Of a stretch of DNA of 14,758 nt, positions 7,945 to 13,856 are shown piece by piece. The position numbers and the translations under genes are program-made. Below the pieces are notes generated by a model. The model was not told where the DNA came from. It searched no databases and worked only from the letters and a program-made list of their open reading frames with translations. Each line of letters starts with the position of its first letter. Position 1 is the stretch's first letter. This stretch comes from Pseudomonadota bacterium (lineage in GTDB: Bacteria > Pseudomonadota > Alphaproteobacteria > Rhizobiales > Devosiaceae), in assembly GCA_023390785.1 (NCBI GenBank), contig JAEWCE010000331.1, forward strand, positions 1 through 14,758, in the 5' to 3' direction.

Positions 7945-8593
7945 CCAGCAGCTTCTGTCGCCCGCTGTCGACGAGGCCGGCCTCTTCCCACGCCGTCAGG
8001 ATGCGCGACACCGTATGCAGCGTCGTGCCCGTCATCTCCGCCAGATCCTGTTTGGAGATCGGAAAGTCGATACGGATACCCTCCGGCTCGCGCTTGCCCG
8101 ATTGCTGCACGAGGCGCAGCACCATGTGGCCGACGCGGCGCTCGACCACTTCGGTCGACATCTCGCGGATACGCGAATGCGCGTCCTGCAGCCGGTCGCC
8201 GATGGTCTGGATGGTGCTTGCCGCGAACGAGGGGTGGTGCGCCACCATCGCGTCCCAGTCTGTCATCGGCCAGCTCAGCGCGACGCTCTCGACCACCGCC
8301 GTCGAGGTGCCCGGATAGGTCGTGCGGCGGAGGGCCCTGGCCATCCCGAACAGGTCGCCAGGATTGATCATGCGAACCACGATCTGCTCGCCCTGCGGCG
8401 TCACCTGCGTGACGCGCAACCGGCCGTGCACCAGCACGAAGAAGCGGTCCGCGGCGTCGCCCTGGCCGAACACCACGCTGCCCGGGCCATAGCGGCGGCT
8501 TGTCGCACGTTCGGTGATCTCGTCTATCTCGGAGTCGCGCATTTGTGCGAACATCGGCAGGGATTTGAGGATACTACGGTCGGGTGCCGTCAC
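7883..8593 (-). CDS. nnrR: Crp/Fnr-family transcriptional regulator, NnrR/Dnr-like
   Basis: A 236-residue regulator starting at GTG 8593. The N-terminal part (about 10-130) is a cyclic-nucleotide-binding-type beta barrel (SVVFGQGDAADRFFVLVHGR, then INPGDLFG), followed by the long dimerisation helix (about 122-152) and a C-terminal helix-turn-helix (about 178-210; ISKQDLAEMTGTTLHTVSR). It has no cysteine at all, so it cannot carry the iron-sulfur cluster of FNR. That, together with nirK, nnrS and two TTG-N8-CAA palindromes nearby, favours the NnrR/Dnr group, thought to sense NO through heme. The residue two before the conserved V-S-R of the recognition helix is His, where E. coli FNR has Glu. 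The gene is divergent to pseudoazurin. The subclass assignment is by context; a phylogeny would settle it. Confidence 0.85.
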   Translation of the reverse strand: MTAPDRSILKSLPMFAQMRDSEIDEITERATSRRYGPGSVVFGQGDAADRFFVLVHGRLRVTQVTPQGEQIVVRMINPGDLFGMARALRRTTYPGTSTAVVESVALSWPMTDWDAMVAHHPSFAASTIQTIGDRLQDAHSRIREMSTEVVERRVGHMVLRLVQQSGKREPEGIRIDFPISKQDLAEMTGTTLHTVSRILTAWEEAGLVDSGRQKLLVKDPHRLLLIADGVEPGLLG

Positions 8594-8612
8594 GATTGGA
8601 TCGTCTCGCCTT

Positions 8613-8618
8613 TTTATG
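8613..8618 (-). promoter_or_regulatory. Possible -10 element of the regulator gene
   Basis: The minus strand reads CATAAA in an A-rich spot within an otherwise GC-rich region, about 20 bases before the GTG start. The -35 region would fall in the inverted repeat at 8628-8644. The match is weak. Confidence 0.25.
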
Positions 8619-8627
8619 CGCCGTTTA

Positions 8628-8644
8628 GCAGCCGATCCGGCTGC
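8628..8644. repeat. Perfect inverted repeat (7-bp arms, 3-bp spacer)
   Basis: GCAGCCG, then ATC, then CGGCTGC. It lies in the divergent promoter region between the regulator and pseudoazurin genes, where the regulator's -35 element would be. It could be an operator for a second regulator; no known consensus was recognised. Confidence 0.5.
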
Positions 8645-8655
8645 AGCACAGGATT

Positions 8656-8681
8656 TGCATGGCGCTCATGGGAGCCATGCA
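8656..8681. repeat. Inverted repeat (8-bp arms, 10-bp spacer)
   Basis: TGCATGGC at 8656-8663 is matched by GCCATGCA at 8674-8681. The spacer also contains CTC and GAG, which can extend the dyad inward. It ends 17 bp before the NnrR-type box of the pseudoazurin promoter, so it sits where an additional activator or repressor could act. It is not a recognised consensus. Confidence 0.55.
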
Positions 8682-8698
8682 GTGAAATAACCCGTTGT

Positions 8699-8712
8699 TT
8701 GTTCCAGAGCAA
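8699..8712 (+). promoter_or_regulatory. NnrR/FNR-type box of the pseudoazurin-nirK promoter
   Basis: TTGTTCCAGAGCAA keeps the TTG-N8-CAA core, and its central four bases (CCAG) are identical to those of the perfect box at 7612-7625. Its centre, 8705.5, is 30 bp upstream of the centre of the -10-like TCTATT at 8733-8738. This is what a class II site at -41.5 requires. Confidence 0.75.
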
Positions 8713-8732
8713 AGTGGCGACCCGACCGAGGC

Positions 8733-8738
8733 TCTATT
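8733..8738 (+). promoter_or_regulatory. Probable -10 element of the pseudoazurin-nirK operon
   Basis: TCTATT matches the -10 consensus at four of six positions and has the right spacing to the upstream box. It predicts a transcription start near 8746-8747. Confidence 0.45.
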
Positions 8739-8747
8739 CCCCACATC

Positions 8748-8761
8748 GTCACTTCGGTGAC
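8748..8761 (+). other. Hairpin at the predicted 5' end of the pseudoazurin mRNA
   Basis: GTCAC, then TTCG, then GTGAC form a 5-bp stem closed by a UUCG tetraloop. The hairpin begins almost exactly at the predicted transcription start. A 5'-terminal stem-loop can protect mRNA from decay; that role here is inferred. Confidence 0.45.
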
Positions 8762-8787
8762 CCGGAACGTCTCATAGGAGAAATAAA

Positions 8788-9225
8788 ATGAAAACCTTTG
8801 GTATCGCACTCGTTGCCGCATTGTTGCTCGGCACAGTGCCGGCATTTGCCGCCAATGTCGACGTCAACATGCTCAACAAGGGGGACAAGGGCGCCATGGT
8901 GTTCCAGCCCGATCTGGTGAAGATCGCGGTCGGCGACACGGTGACCTTCCAGCCGGTGGACAAGGGCCACGACGTCGATGCCGTCGCTGATGTGATCCCG
9001 GCCGGCGCCACTCCCTTCAAGGGCCAACTGAGCCAGCCGCTCACCGAGACCTTCACGGTGCCCGGCGTCTACGTCGTCCGCTGTGACCCGCATTTCGGCC
9101 TCGGCATGGTCGCGGTGATCGTCGTGGGTGACGACCTGAGCAACCTCGATGCAGTCAAGGCCGCCAAATATCCCAAGAAGGCGCAGGATCGGCTGCACGA
9201 GATTTTCGAGGAACTTGAGAAGTAA
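8788..9225 (+). CDS. azu: Pseudoazurin, type 1 copper electron carrier
   Basis: A small periplasmic blue-copper protein that passes electrons to copper nitrite reductase. The 145-residue precursor has a Sec signal peptide (MKTFGIALVAALLLGTVPAFA) with cleavage after residue 21. The copper ligands are H61 (KGHDVD) and C99, H102 and M107 in RCDPHFGLGM. Subtracting 21 gives H40, C78, H81 and M86, the exact numbering of known pseudoazurins. The start is firm: AGGAG lies seven bases before ATG 8788. The C-terminal KKAQDRLHEIFEELEK is the family's short helical tail. It is the first gene of a run with nirK, copC and copD, behind an NnrR-type box. The gene symbol varies between organisms. Confidence 0.95.
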   Translation: MKTFGIALVAALLLGTVPAFAANVDVNMLNKGDKGAMVFQPDLVKIAVGDTVTFQPVDKGHDVDAVADVIPAGATPFKGQLSQPLTETFTVPGVYVVRCDPHFGLGMVAVIVVGDDLSNLDAVKAAKYPKKAQDRLHEIFEELEK

Positions 9226-9240
9226 GGGTCCCCGCCTTCC

Positions 9241-9327
9241 GTCCCGAGCCCGGCCAGCTCGCTGGCCATCAGACGTCCGGAGGAGGTTCGGGACCGGCCG
9301 GTCGGGGCGCTTCGGCGTCCCGGCCGG
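9241..9327 (+). other. Structured intercistronic region between pseudoazurin and nirK
   Basis: The 174-bp gap (9226-9399) holds several dyads. GGCCAG-CTCG-CTGGCC at 9252-9267 is a perfect hairpin, enclosed by an outer pairing of GTCCCGA (9241-9247) with TCGGGAC (9288-9294). A second, longer hairpin at 9298-9327 has a 13-bp stem, including two G-U pairs, around a TTCG tetraloop (9311-9314). No T-tract follows, so a Rho-independent terminator is unlikely. These may be mRNA-processing or 3'-stabilising elements that let pseudoazurin be made in excess of NirK. No promoter or second regulator box was seen before nirK. Confidence 0.6.
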
Positions 9328-9399
9328 GAACATGGTGCGGCCGGACACATCTAACGACTGCCTTCCATCGTCATCCCGCAGCAAAGGAACAGGGATCAA

Positions 9400-10563
9400 A
9401 TGACCGATAGCAAGAGCCCCACGAAGCCGGATCACGAGGCCCACGGCCTGTCGCGCCGCGACCTGCTCGTCGGGTCGGCCGGCCTGACCATCGGCGCCCT
9501 CGCCGCCCCCGCGGCCGCCATCGCCGAGGACCAGATGGCGATGGCAGGCGGCCACGTCATGCCTGCGGCCCACAGCATGACCGCGACCTCGCTGGGCGAC
9601 CGGCTGTACGCGATCAACGTCCGCAACGGCGTTGCCGATATCGCCCACGATCCGACCGACATCCCGCCGCCGATCACCCGCACCACGCCGCAGAAGGTGG
9701 TGGTGCAGCTCGAGACGGTGGAGGTCGAAGCTCGTCTCGACGAACACACTACTTACCAGTTCTGGACCTTCAACGGTCGCGTCCCCGGTCCGTTCGTGCG
9801 TGTCCGCGTCGGCGACACCGTCGAAGTGCATCTCAAGAACAACGAAGACAGCGTGATGATGCACAACGTCGACTTCCACGCCGTCAATGGTCCGGGCGGC
9901 GGCGCTGGAGCGACTTCAGCCAATCCAGGCGAAGAACACCAGTTCACCTTCAAGGCGCTCAACCCCGGCCTCTACGTTTATCACTGCGCCGTGACGCCGG
10001 TCGCCATGCACATCTCGAGCGGCATGTACGGCCTGATCCTGGTCGAGCCTGAGGGCGGCCTGCCGCCGGTCGACCACGAGTTCTACGTCATGCAGGGCGA
10101 GATCTACACCGAGGAGGCCCTCGGCACGCCCGGCCTGCTGACCGCGAGCTACGACAAGCTGCTCAACGAGACGCCGGAATATTTCGTCTTCAACGGCCAT
10201 GTCGGCGCCCTCACCGACCACTATCCACTCAAGGCCAAGGTCGGCGAGACCGTCCGCATCTTCTTCGGCGTCGGCGGCCCGAACTTCACCTCGTCGTTCC
10301 ACGTCATCGGCGAGATCTTCGACAAGGCCTATCAGCTCGGCTCGGTCACCAGCCCGCCGATCGAGAACGTGCAGAGCATCTCGGTGCCGCCCGGCTCGGC
10401 CAACATCGTCGAGTTCAAGCTCGAAGTGCCCGGCCGCTACGTGCTGGTCGACCACGCTTTGTCGCGCGCCGAGCGCGGCCTGGCCGGCTACCTGATCGTC
10501 GAGGGCGATCCGAACCCCGAGGTATTCGACGCTCCTCCCAATCCCAACGCCTCGGGCCACTGA
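9400..10563 (+). CDS. nirK: Copper-containing nitrite reductase, Tat-exported, class II-like
   Basis: Reduces nitrite to nitric oxide in the periplasm as a trimer carrying type 1 and type 2 copper. The 387-residue product begins with a Tat signal (SRRDLL at 18-23, then a hydrophobic, Ala-rich stretch to about 42). Two cupredoxin domains follow. Type 1 ligands: H155, C196, H204 and M209. Type 2 ligands: H160, H195 and H352. Catalytic D158 (HNVDFH) and H301 (SSFHVIGE) correspond to Asp98 and His255 of the Alcaligenes enzymes. The ligand loop YHCAVTPVAMHISSGM is one residue shorter than the class I loop and resembles AniA-type class II enzymes. Residues 46-60 after the signal are rich in Met and His. 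All catalytic residues are present. copC starts 21 bp downstream. No nirV is seen. Confidence 0.97.
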   Translation: MTDSKSPTKPDHEAHGLSRRDLLVGSAGLTIGALAAPAAAIAEDQMAMAGGHVMPAAHSMTATSLGDRLYAINVRNGVADIAHDPTDIPPPITRTTPQKVVVQLETVEVEARLDEHTTYQFWTFNGRVPGPFVRVRVGDTVEVHLKNNEDSVMMHNVDFHAVNGPGGGAGATSANPGEEHQFTFKALNPGLYVYHCAVTPVAMHISSGMYGLILVEPEGGLPPVDHEFYVMQGEIYTEEALGTPGLLTASYDKLLNETPEYFVFNGHVGALTDHYPLKAKVGETVRIFFGVGGPNFTSSFHVIGEIFDKAYQLGSVTSPPIENVQSISVPPGSANIVEFKLEVPGRYVLVDHALSRAERGLAGYLIVEGDPNPEVFDAPPNPNASGH

Positions 10564-10584
10564 GAGCCATCAGGAGAGACCATC

Positions 10585-10980
10585 ATGCGCATTAGACTCT
10601 TCCGGACCGCCTTCCTCCTCGTTGCGACCGGCGCACTGGCGTTGGCAGCAGGCCCGGCCTTCGCCCATGCCAAGCTCCTCTCCGAGGTGCCGGCGGCGGT
10701 GGACGCGACCACCCCTCAACCGACCCCTCAGCCTCTCACCGAACTGCGGCTGGTGTTTTCGGAATCGCTTAATCTCGCTTTCAGCAAGCTCAAGCTGAGC
10801 GATGCCAGCGGCAACGAGGTGGCACTCGGCCCCCTGGCCCTTGATCCCAAGGACGACAAGACGCTGCTGGCGCCGCTGACCGCGACATTGCCGGTGGGAG
10901 ACTATACAGTAGACTGGACGGCAGTCTCTGCCGATGGGCATAAGATGACCGGAACCTATAAGTTCAAGGTCGCGCAATAA
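10585..10980 (+). CDS. copC: CopC-family periplasmic copper-binding protein
   Basis: A CopC/PcoC-type periplasmic copper protein of 131 residues. AGGAGA lies seven bases before the ATG. The signal peptide ends PAFA, and the mature protein starts with His (H28 of the precursor, HAKLLSEVP). Near the C-terminus D117 and H119 (SADGHKMTGTY) complete the Cu(II) site, so the typical N-terminal His-brace type site is intact. There is no Met-rich Cu(I) loop. It sits 21 bp after nirK and 10 bp before copD. CopC and CopD are usually tied to copper uptake or resistance; beside nirK and pseudoazurin, supplying copper to these enzymes is a reasonable inference. Confidence 0.93.
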   Translation: MRIRLFRTAFLLVATGALALAAGPAFAHAKLLSEVPAAVDATTPQPTPQPLTELRLVFSESLNLAFSKLKLSDASGNEVALGPLALDPKDDKTLLAPLTATLPVGDYTVDWTAVSADGHKMTGTYKFKVAQ

Positions 10981-10990
10981 GGACTGAGTG

Positions 10991-11866
10991 ATGGAGATTG
11001 CGCTCTCGATCGCACGCTTTCTCCACTATTCGGCAGCCATCCAGCTCTTTGGGACGGCGGTCTTTGAAACCTGGATCGCGTCGGCAGCGCTGAGCAACAG
11101 CCTGCTGTCGCTGTCCAGGCGGATTGCCGTCTTCAACGCCTGGCTGCTGCTGCTCAGCGCCATCGCCTGGCTCGCCTTCGAGGCCGGCAGCATGGGCGAC
11201 GGCTGGTCGGACACCATCAATCCCCCAACGCTGTGGCTGGTGCTGACCGCCACCAGCTTCGGCAAGGCGTGGATCGCCAATCTGCTGCTGGGCGCTGCCT
11301 GCGTTCTCGCCGCACATCTGTTCGGACCGCGCCGCGGCGCTGTGCTGGCGGTTGCGGCACTGCTGGCCCTTGGCGCCCTGGCCTTCGTCGGACACGCGGT
11401 GGCCGAAACCGGTCCCCTCGGGGCGGTGAGCGAAGCGAGCCAGGTGGTCCACCTCCTCTCCTCAGGCTTCTGGTTCGGCTCGCTGCTGTCGCTGGTGCTG
11501 GTGCTGCGCCAGATCACCGATCCGCGTTATGCCGCCGACGCCGACAGCGCCCTGCGCCGCTTCTCCGGACTTGGCCATTTCGCGGTCGCGCTGGCGCTGG
11601 CCAGCGGCCTCTCCAATACCTGGCTGGTGTTGCGCGACACGCCGCTGAGCTTCGGCTCCTCCTATCAGGTGCTGCTGCTAATCAAGGTCGCCCTGGTCGG
11701 CAGCATGTGCATCCTGGCGCTGGTTAACCGCTACATTTTCATGCCCCGGATTCCGACCGGCCCCACCGGCGCCCACGCTCTGCGGGACGGCACCGTCGCC
11801 GAACTGATCATCGGCACCGTAGTCATCGCCATCGTCAGTCTGCTGGGCCTGCTCTCCCCAGGCTGA
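10991..11866 (+). CDS. copD: CopD-family copper transport membrane protein
   Basis: An integral inner-membrane protein of 291 residues in the CopD family, the usual partner of CopC in moving copper toward the cytoplasm. The ATG at 10991 was preferred over a GTG three bases earlier because AAGGA (10979-10983) is then seven bases away. About eight hydrophobic segments are visible. Family features include FVGHAVAE, VHLLSSGFWFGSL, GLGHFAVALALASGLSNTW and the closing block LLLIKVALVGSM followed by LVNRY. It is the last gene of the pseudoazurin-nirK-copC-copD run. No terminator was recognised after the stop. Confidence 0.9.
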   Translation: MEIALSIARFLHYSAAIQLFGTAVFETWIASAALSNSLLSLSRRIAVFNAWLLLLSAIAWLAFEAGSMGDGWSDTINPPTLWLVLTATSFGKAWIANLLLGAACVLAAHLFGPRRGAVLAVAALLALGALAFVGHAVAETGPLGAVSEASQVVHLLSSGFWFGSLLSLVLVLRQITDPRYAADADSALRRFSGLGHFAVALALASGLSNTWLVLRDTPLSFGSSYQVLLLIKVALVGSMCILALVNRYIFMPRIPTGPTGAHALRDGTVAELIIGTVVIAIVSLLGLLSPG

Positions 11867-11891
11867 CGCCCGTGTTGCCTCGGTCGCGCGG

Positions 11892-12149
11892 TCACAGGCG
11901 AAAGATTTCGTCCATCTGCGTCCAGATCTGGCCGTCGGGAGCTTGCTGGCAGGCAGCGGTCCGCGCCATCCAATCCTGCAGGTCGGGGCGGGCACGCAGG
12001 TGCACCTGGTCGGCCGTGAGGTCGTTCCGGCATAGTCCTACGATGGAAGGCACATCGAGATTTTCCAAGACCAGGGCACTGCAGGGGAACTGACGGGGAC
12101 GCCTGCCTGCCGTCCGCCGTCGCGCAGCCTCGGCTGGCGCGGCAATCAT
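11892..12149 (-). CDS. Hypothetical small protein, possible
   Basis: An 85-codon minus-strand frame fills the 302-bp space between copD and the HAD hydrolase gene. The family was not recognised. The first 20 residues are Arg/Ala-rich and may not be translated. From residue 21 on, composition is normal for a soluble protein (SALVLENLDVPSIVG, then a Trp/Met-containing tail ending QMDEIFRL), with cysteines at 23, 40 and 67. Third-position GC stays high. No good ribosome binding site precedes ATG 12149, so a later start is possible. Reading in the other frames of this stretch looks less protein-like. There is no signal peptide or membrane segment. Confidence 0.4.
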   Translation of the reverse strand: MIAAPAEAARRRTAGRRPRQFPCSALVLENLDVPSIVGLCRNDLTADQVHLRARPDLQDWMARTAACQQAPDGQIWTQMDEIFRL

Positions 12150-12168
12150 CCTGTGCTATGAGCACCGC

Positions 12169-12972
12169 ATGCTGACTCTTTCTGCCTTCGGCCGGGACGC
12201 GGCCAGATCCCTGCGCGCCGTCCTCACGGATATCGACGACACGCTGACCGACGATGGCCGCCTGCCGGCGGTCGCCTACACTGCCCTCGAGAGCCTGCAC
12301 GATGCGGGGCTGATCGTGGTGCCCGTCACCGGCCGGCCAGCTGGCTGGTGCGACCTGATCGCCCGGCAATGGCCGGTGGACGGGGTGGTCGGCGAGAACG
12401 GCGCCCTGTGGTTCCACTACGACGATGCCGCGCGGCACATGAAGCGCGTCTATTGCCGCGCGCCTGAAGACCGCGCAGCCGACCGCCGGCGGCTCGACGC
12501 CATCGCGGCCGATGTCCTGTCGTCCGTGCCCGGTAGCGCCATCGCCGCCGACCAGCCCTTCCGGACCACCGATCTGGCCATCGACTTCAGCGAGGACGTC
12601 CCTCCACTGGGCCATGCCGCGGCCGACCGGATCGCGGCGATCTTCGAACGGCACGGCGCAACGGCCAAGATTTCCTCGATCCACGTCAACGGCTGGTTCG
12701 GGTCACACGACAAGCTGACGACGAGCCTCAACATGCTGCGTGACGCGTTCGGACTGGACGGGACCGGCAGCGACCGCGAGCGCATCGTTTTCGTTGGCGA
12801 CAGCCCAAATGACGCGCCGATGTTCGCGCATTTTCCCAACGCCGTAGGTGTCGCCAATGTACGCGACTTCACCGACCGGATGCCGCATCTGCCGCGTTTC
12901 GTCACCGCCGCCCGCGGCGCTGCAGGCTTTGCCGAACTTGCCCGCCACCTGATCGCGCTCCGGGCAGACTAG
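12169..12972 (+). CDS. HAD superfamily hydrolase, subclass IIB (sugar-phosphatase-like)
   Basis: A 267-residue HAD-IIB (Cof-type) phosphatase-like protein, probably cytoplasmic. Motif I is TDIDDTLT, with D21 as nucleophile and D23 as acid/base. Motif II is VPVTGRP (T54). The likely motif III lysine is K182, and motif IV is GDSPNDAPMF (D211, N214, D215). The cap between residues about 85 and 180 is of the IIB type. Related proteins hydrolyse sugar phosphates such as sucrose-phosphate or mannosyl-3-phosphoglycerate, but the substrate here cannot be told. It converges, with an 11-bp gap, on sugar-type ABC permease genes. There is no clear ribosome binding site, and a TATGAG element ends six bases before the ATG, so the mRNA may be leaderless. 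Confidence 0.88.
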   Translation: MLTLSAFGRDAARSLRAVLTDIDDTLTDDGRLPAVAYTALESLHDAGLIVVPVTGRPAGWCDLIARQWPVDGVVGENGALWFHYDDAARHMKRVYCRAPEDRAADRRRLDAIAADVLSSVPGSAIAADQPFRTTDLAIDFSEDVPPLGHAAADRIAAIFERHGATAKISSIHVNGWFGSHDKLTTSLNMLRDAFGLDGTGSDRERIVFVGDSPNDAPMFAHFPNAVGVANVRDFTDRMPHLPRFVTAARGAAGFAELARHLIALRAD

Positions 12973-12983
12973 CCGAGCGCCAC

Positions 12984-13856
12984 TCAGCCCTTTACGGCGC
13001 CCTGCAGAAGCGCGGCAACGAACTGCTTCTGGAACACCAGGAACAGGATCACCGTCGGTGCGAGGATAATCAGCGACCCGGCACACAGAAGCGGAATATT
13101 GGTGCCCCATTGCCCCTGGAACGCCCCCAGGGCCCCAGCCATCGTGCGCTCCAGCGGAATTTCGACCAGCACGATCGGCAGCAGGAACTGGTTCCACGTC
13201 CACAGGAACTGCAGGATGGCGAGCGACAGGATCGCCGGCCGCGCGATCGGTACCTGCACGAGCCAGAATTGCTGCCAGGCGCTGGCGCCGTCGATTTCGG
13301 CTGCCTCGCTCATCTCATCGGGCACATTCACGAAGTGCGCCCGCATCCAGAAGATCGAGAACGGCATATAGAGGCCGATCAGGGGCAGGATGATGGCGAA
13401 TTTGGTGTTCAGCAGCCCCATCGCGCGGACTTCGTAATAGAGCGGCGTTATGATTCCCTCGAAGGGCAGCGTCAGGCCGAGCACGAAAAGCAGGTAGACC
13501 ACCTTGCTGCCGCGAGGCGCGAGCTTGGCCAGCCCGAAGCCGGCCATGCTGCCGATGAGTACCGCGACGGGAACGACGCCCAGCGCAATCAGGACGCTCG
13601 ACAGCAGCAGCTTGTCCATCTTGGCGGCGACGAATGCATCCGCGAAGTTCTGCCACTGGGGATCGGCCGGCCATTGCAGGCCCGGCGGGTAGGTACCGGA
13701 CGGAGCAAGCGCCGCCGAGAACATGGTGACGAACGGCATCAGCGTCACCACCATCAGGCCGAGCAGGATGAGCCGGGCGGAAATCGCGCCGACGGGTACG
13801 GGCCTGGGCGCCGAAGCTTGCCGCGCTGTCGGTCGACCGATCGCAGCCTCGGTCAT
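12984..13856 (-). CDS. ABC sugar transporter permease, MalG/UgpE type
   Basis: The second inner-membrane subunit of a CUT1-type carbohydrate ABC importer, 290 residues. The start at ATG 13856 overlaps the stop of the upstream permease as ATGA. Earlier in-frame codons run through that gene in the wrong frame and were rejected. Six hydrophobic segments fit a MalG-like fold. The ATPase-contact loop (EAA motif) reads SEAAEIDGASAWQQF then WLVQVPIARP at about 183-208. The ending FQKQFVAALLQGAVKG is typical of MalG/UgpE relatives. An ATPase gene does not follow directly; the next gene is on the opposite strand. The substrate is unknown. Confidence 0.93.
   Translation of the reverse strand: MTEAAIGRPTARQASAPRPVPVGAISARLILLGLMVVTLMPFVTMFSAALAPSGTYPPGLQWPADPQWQNFADAFVAAKMDKLLLSSVLIALGVVPVAVLIGSMAGFGLAKLAPRGSKVVYLLFVLGLTLPFEGIITPLYYEVRAMGLLNTKFAIILPLIGLYMPFSIFWMRAHFVNVPDEMSEAAEIDGASAWQQFWLVQVPIARPAILSLAILQFLWTWNQFLLPIVLVEIPLERTMAGALGAFQGQWGTNIPLLCAGSLIILAPTVILFLVFQKQFVAALLQGAVKG

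Noticed and set aside
9298..9327. Rho-independent terminator after pseudoazurin
   Set aside because: The stem is strong but is followed by GGAACATGG, not a T-run, and nirK lies immediately downstream with no promoter of its own in view.
8749..9879. Minus-strand open frame of 376 codons opposite pseudoazurin and the nirK 5' part
   Set aside because: Low-complexity His/Arg/Asp-rich translation spanning two real genes and the structured gap; no support beyond being open.
11731..12684. Minus-strand open frame of 317 codons across copD end, gap and HAD gene
   Set aside because: It covers the antisense strand of two genes with intact motifs and has no recognisable domain; the 85-codon frame in another phase is the better candidate in the gap.
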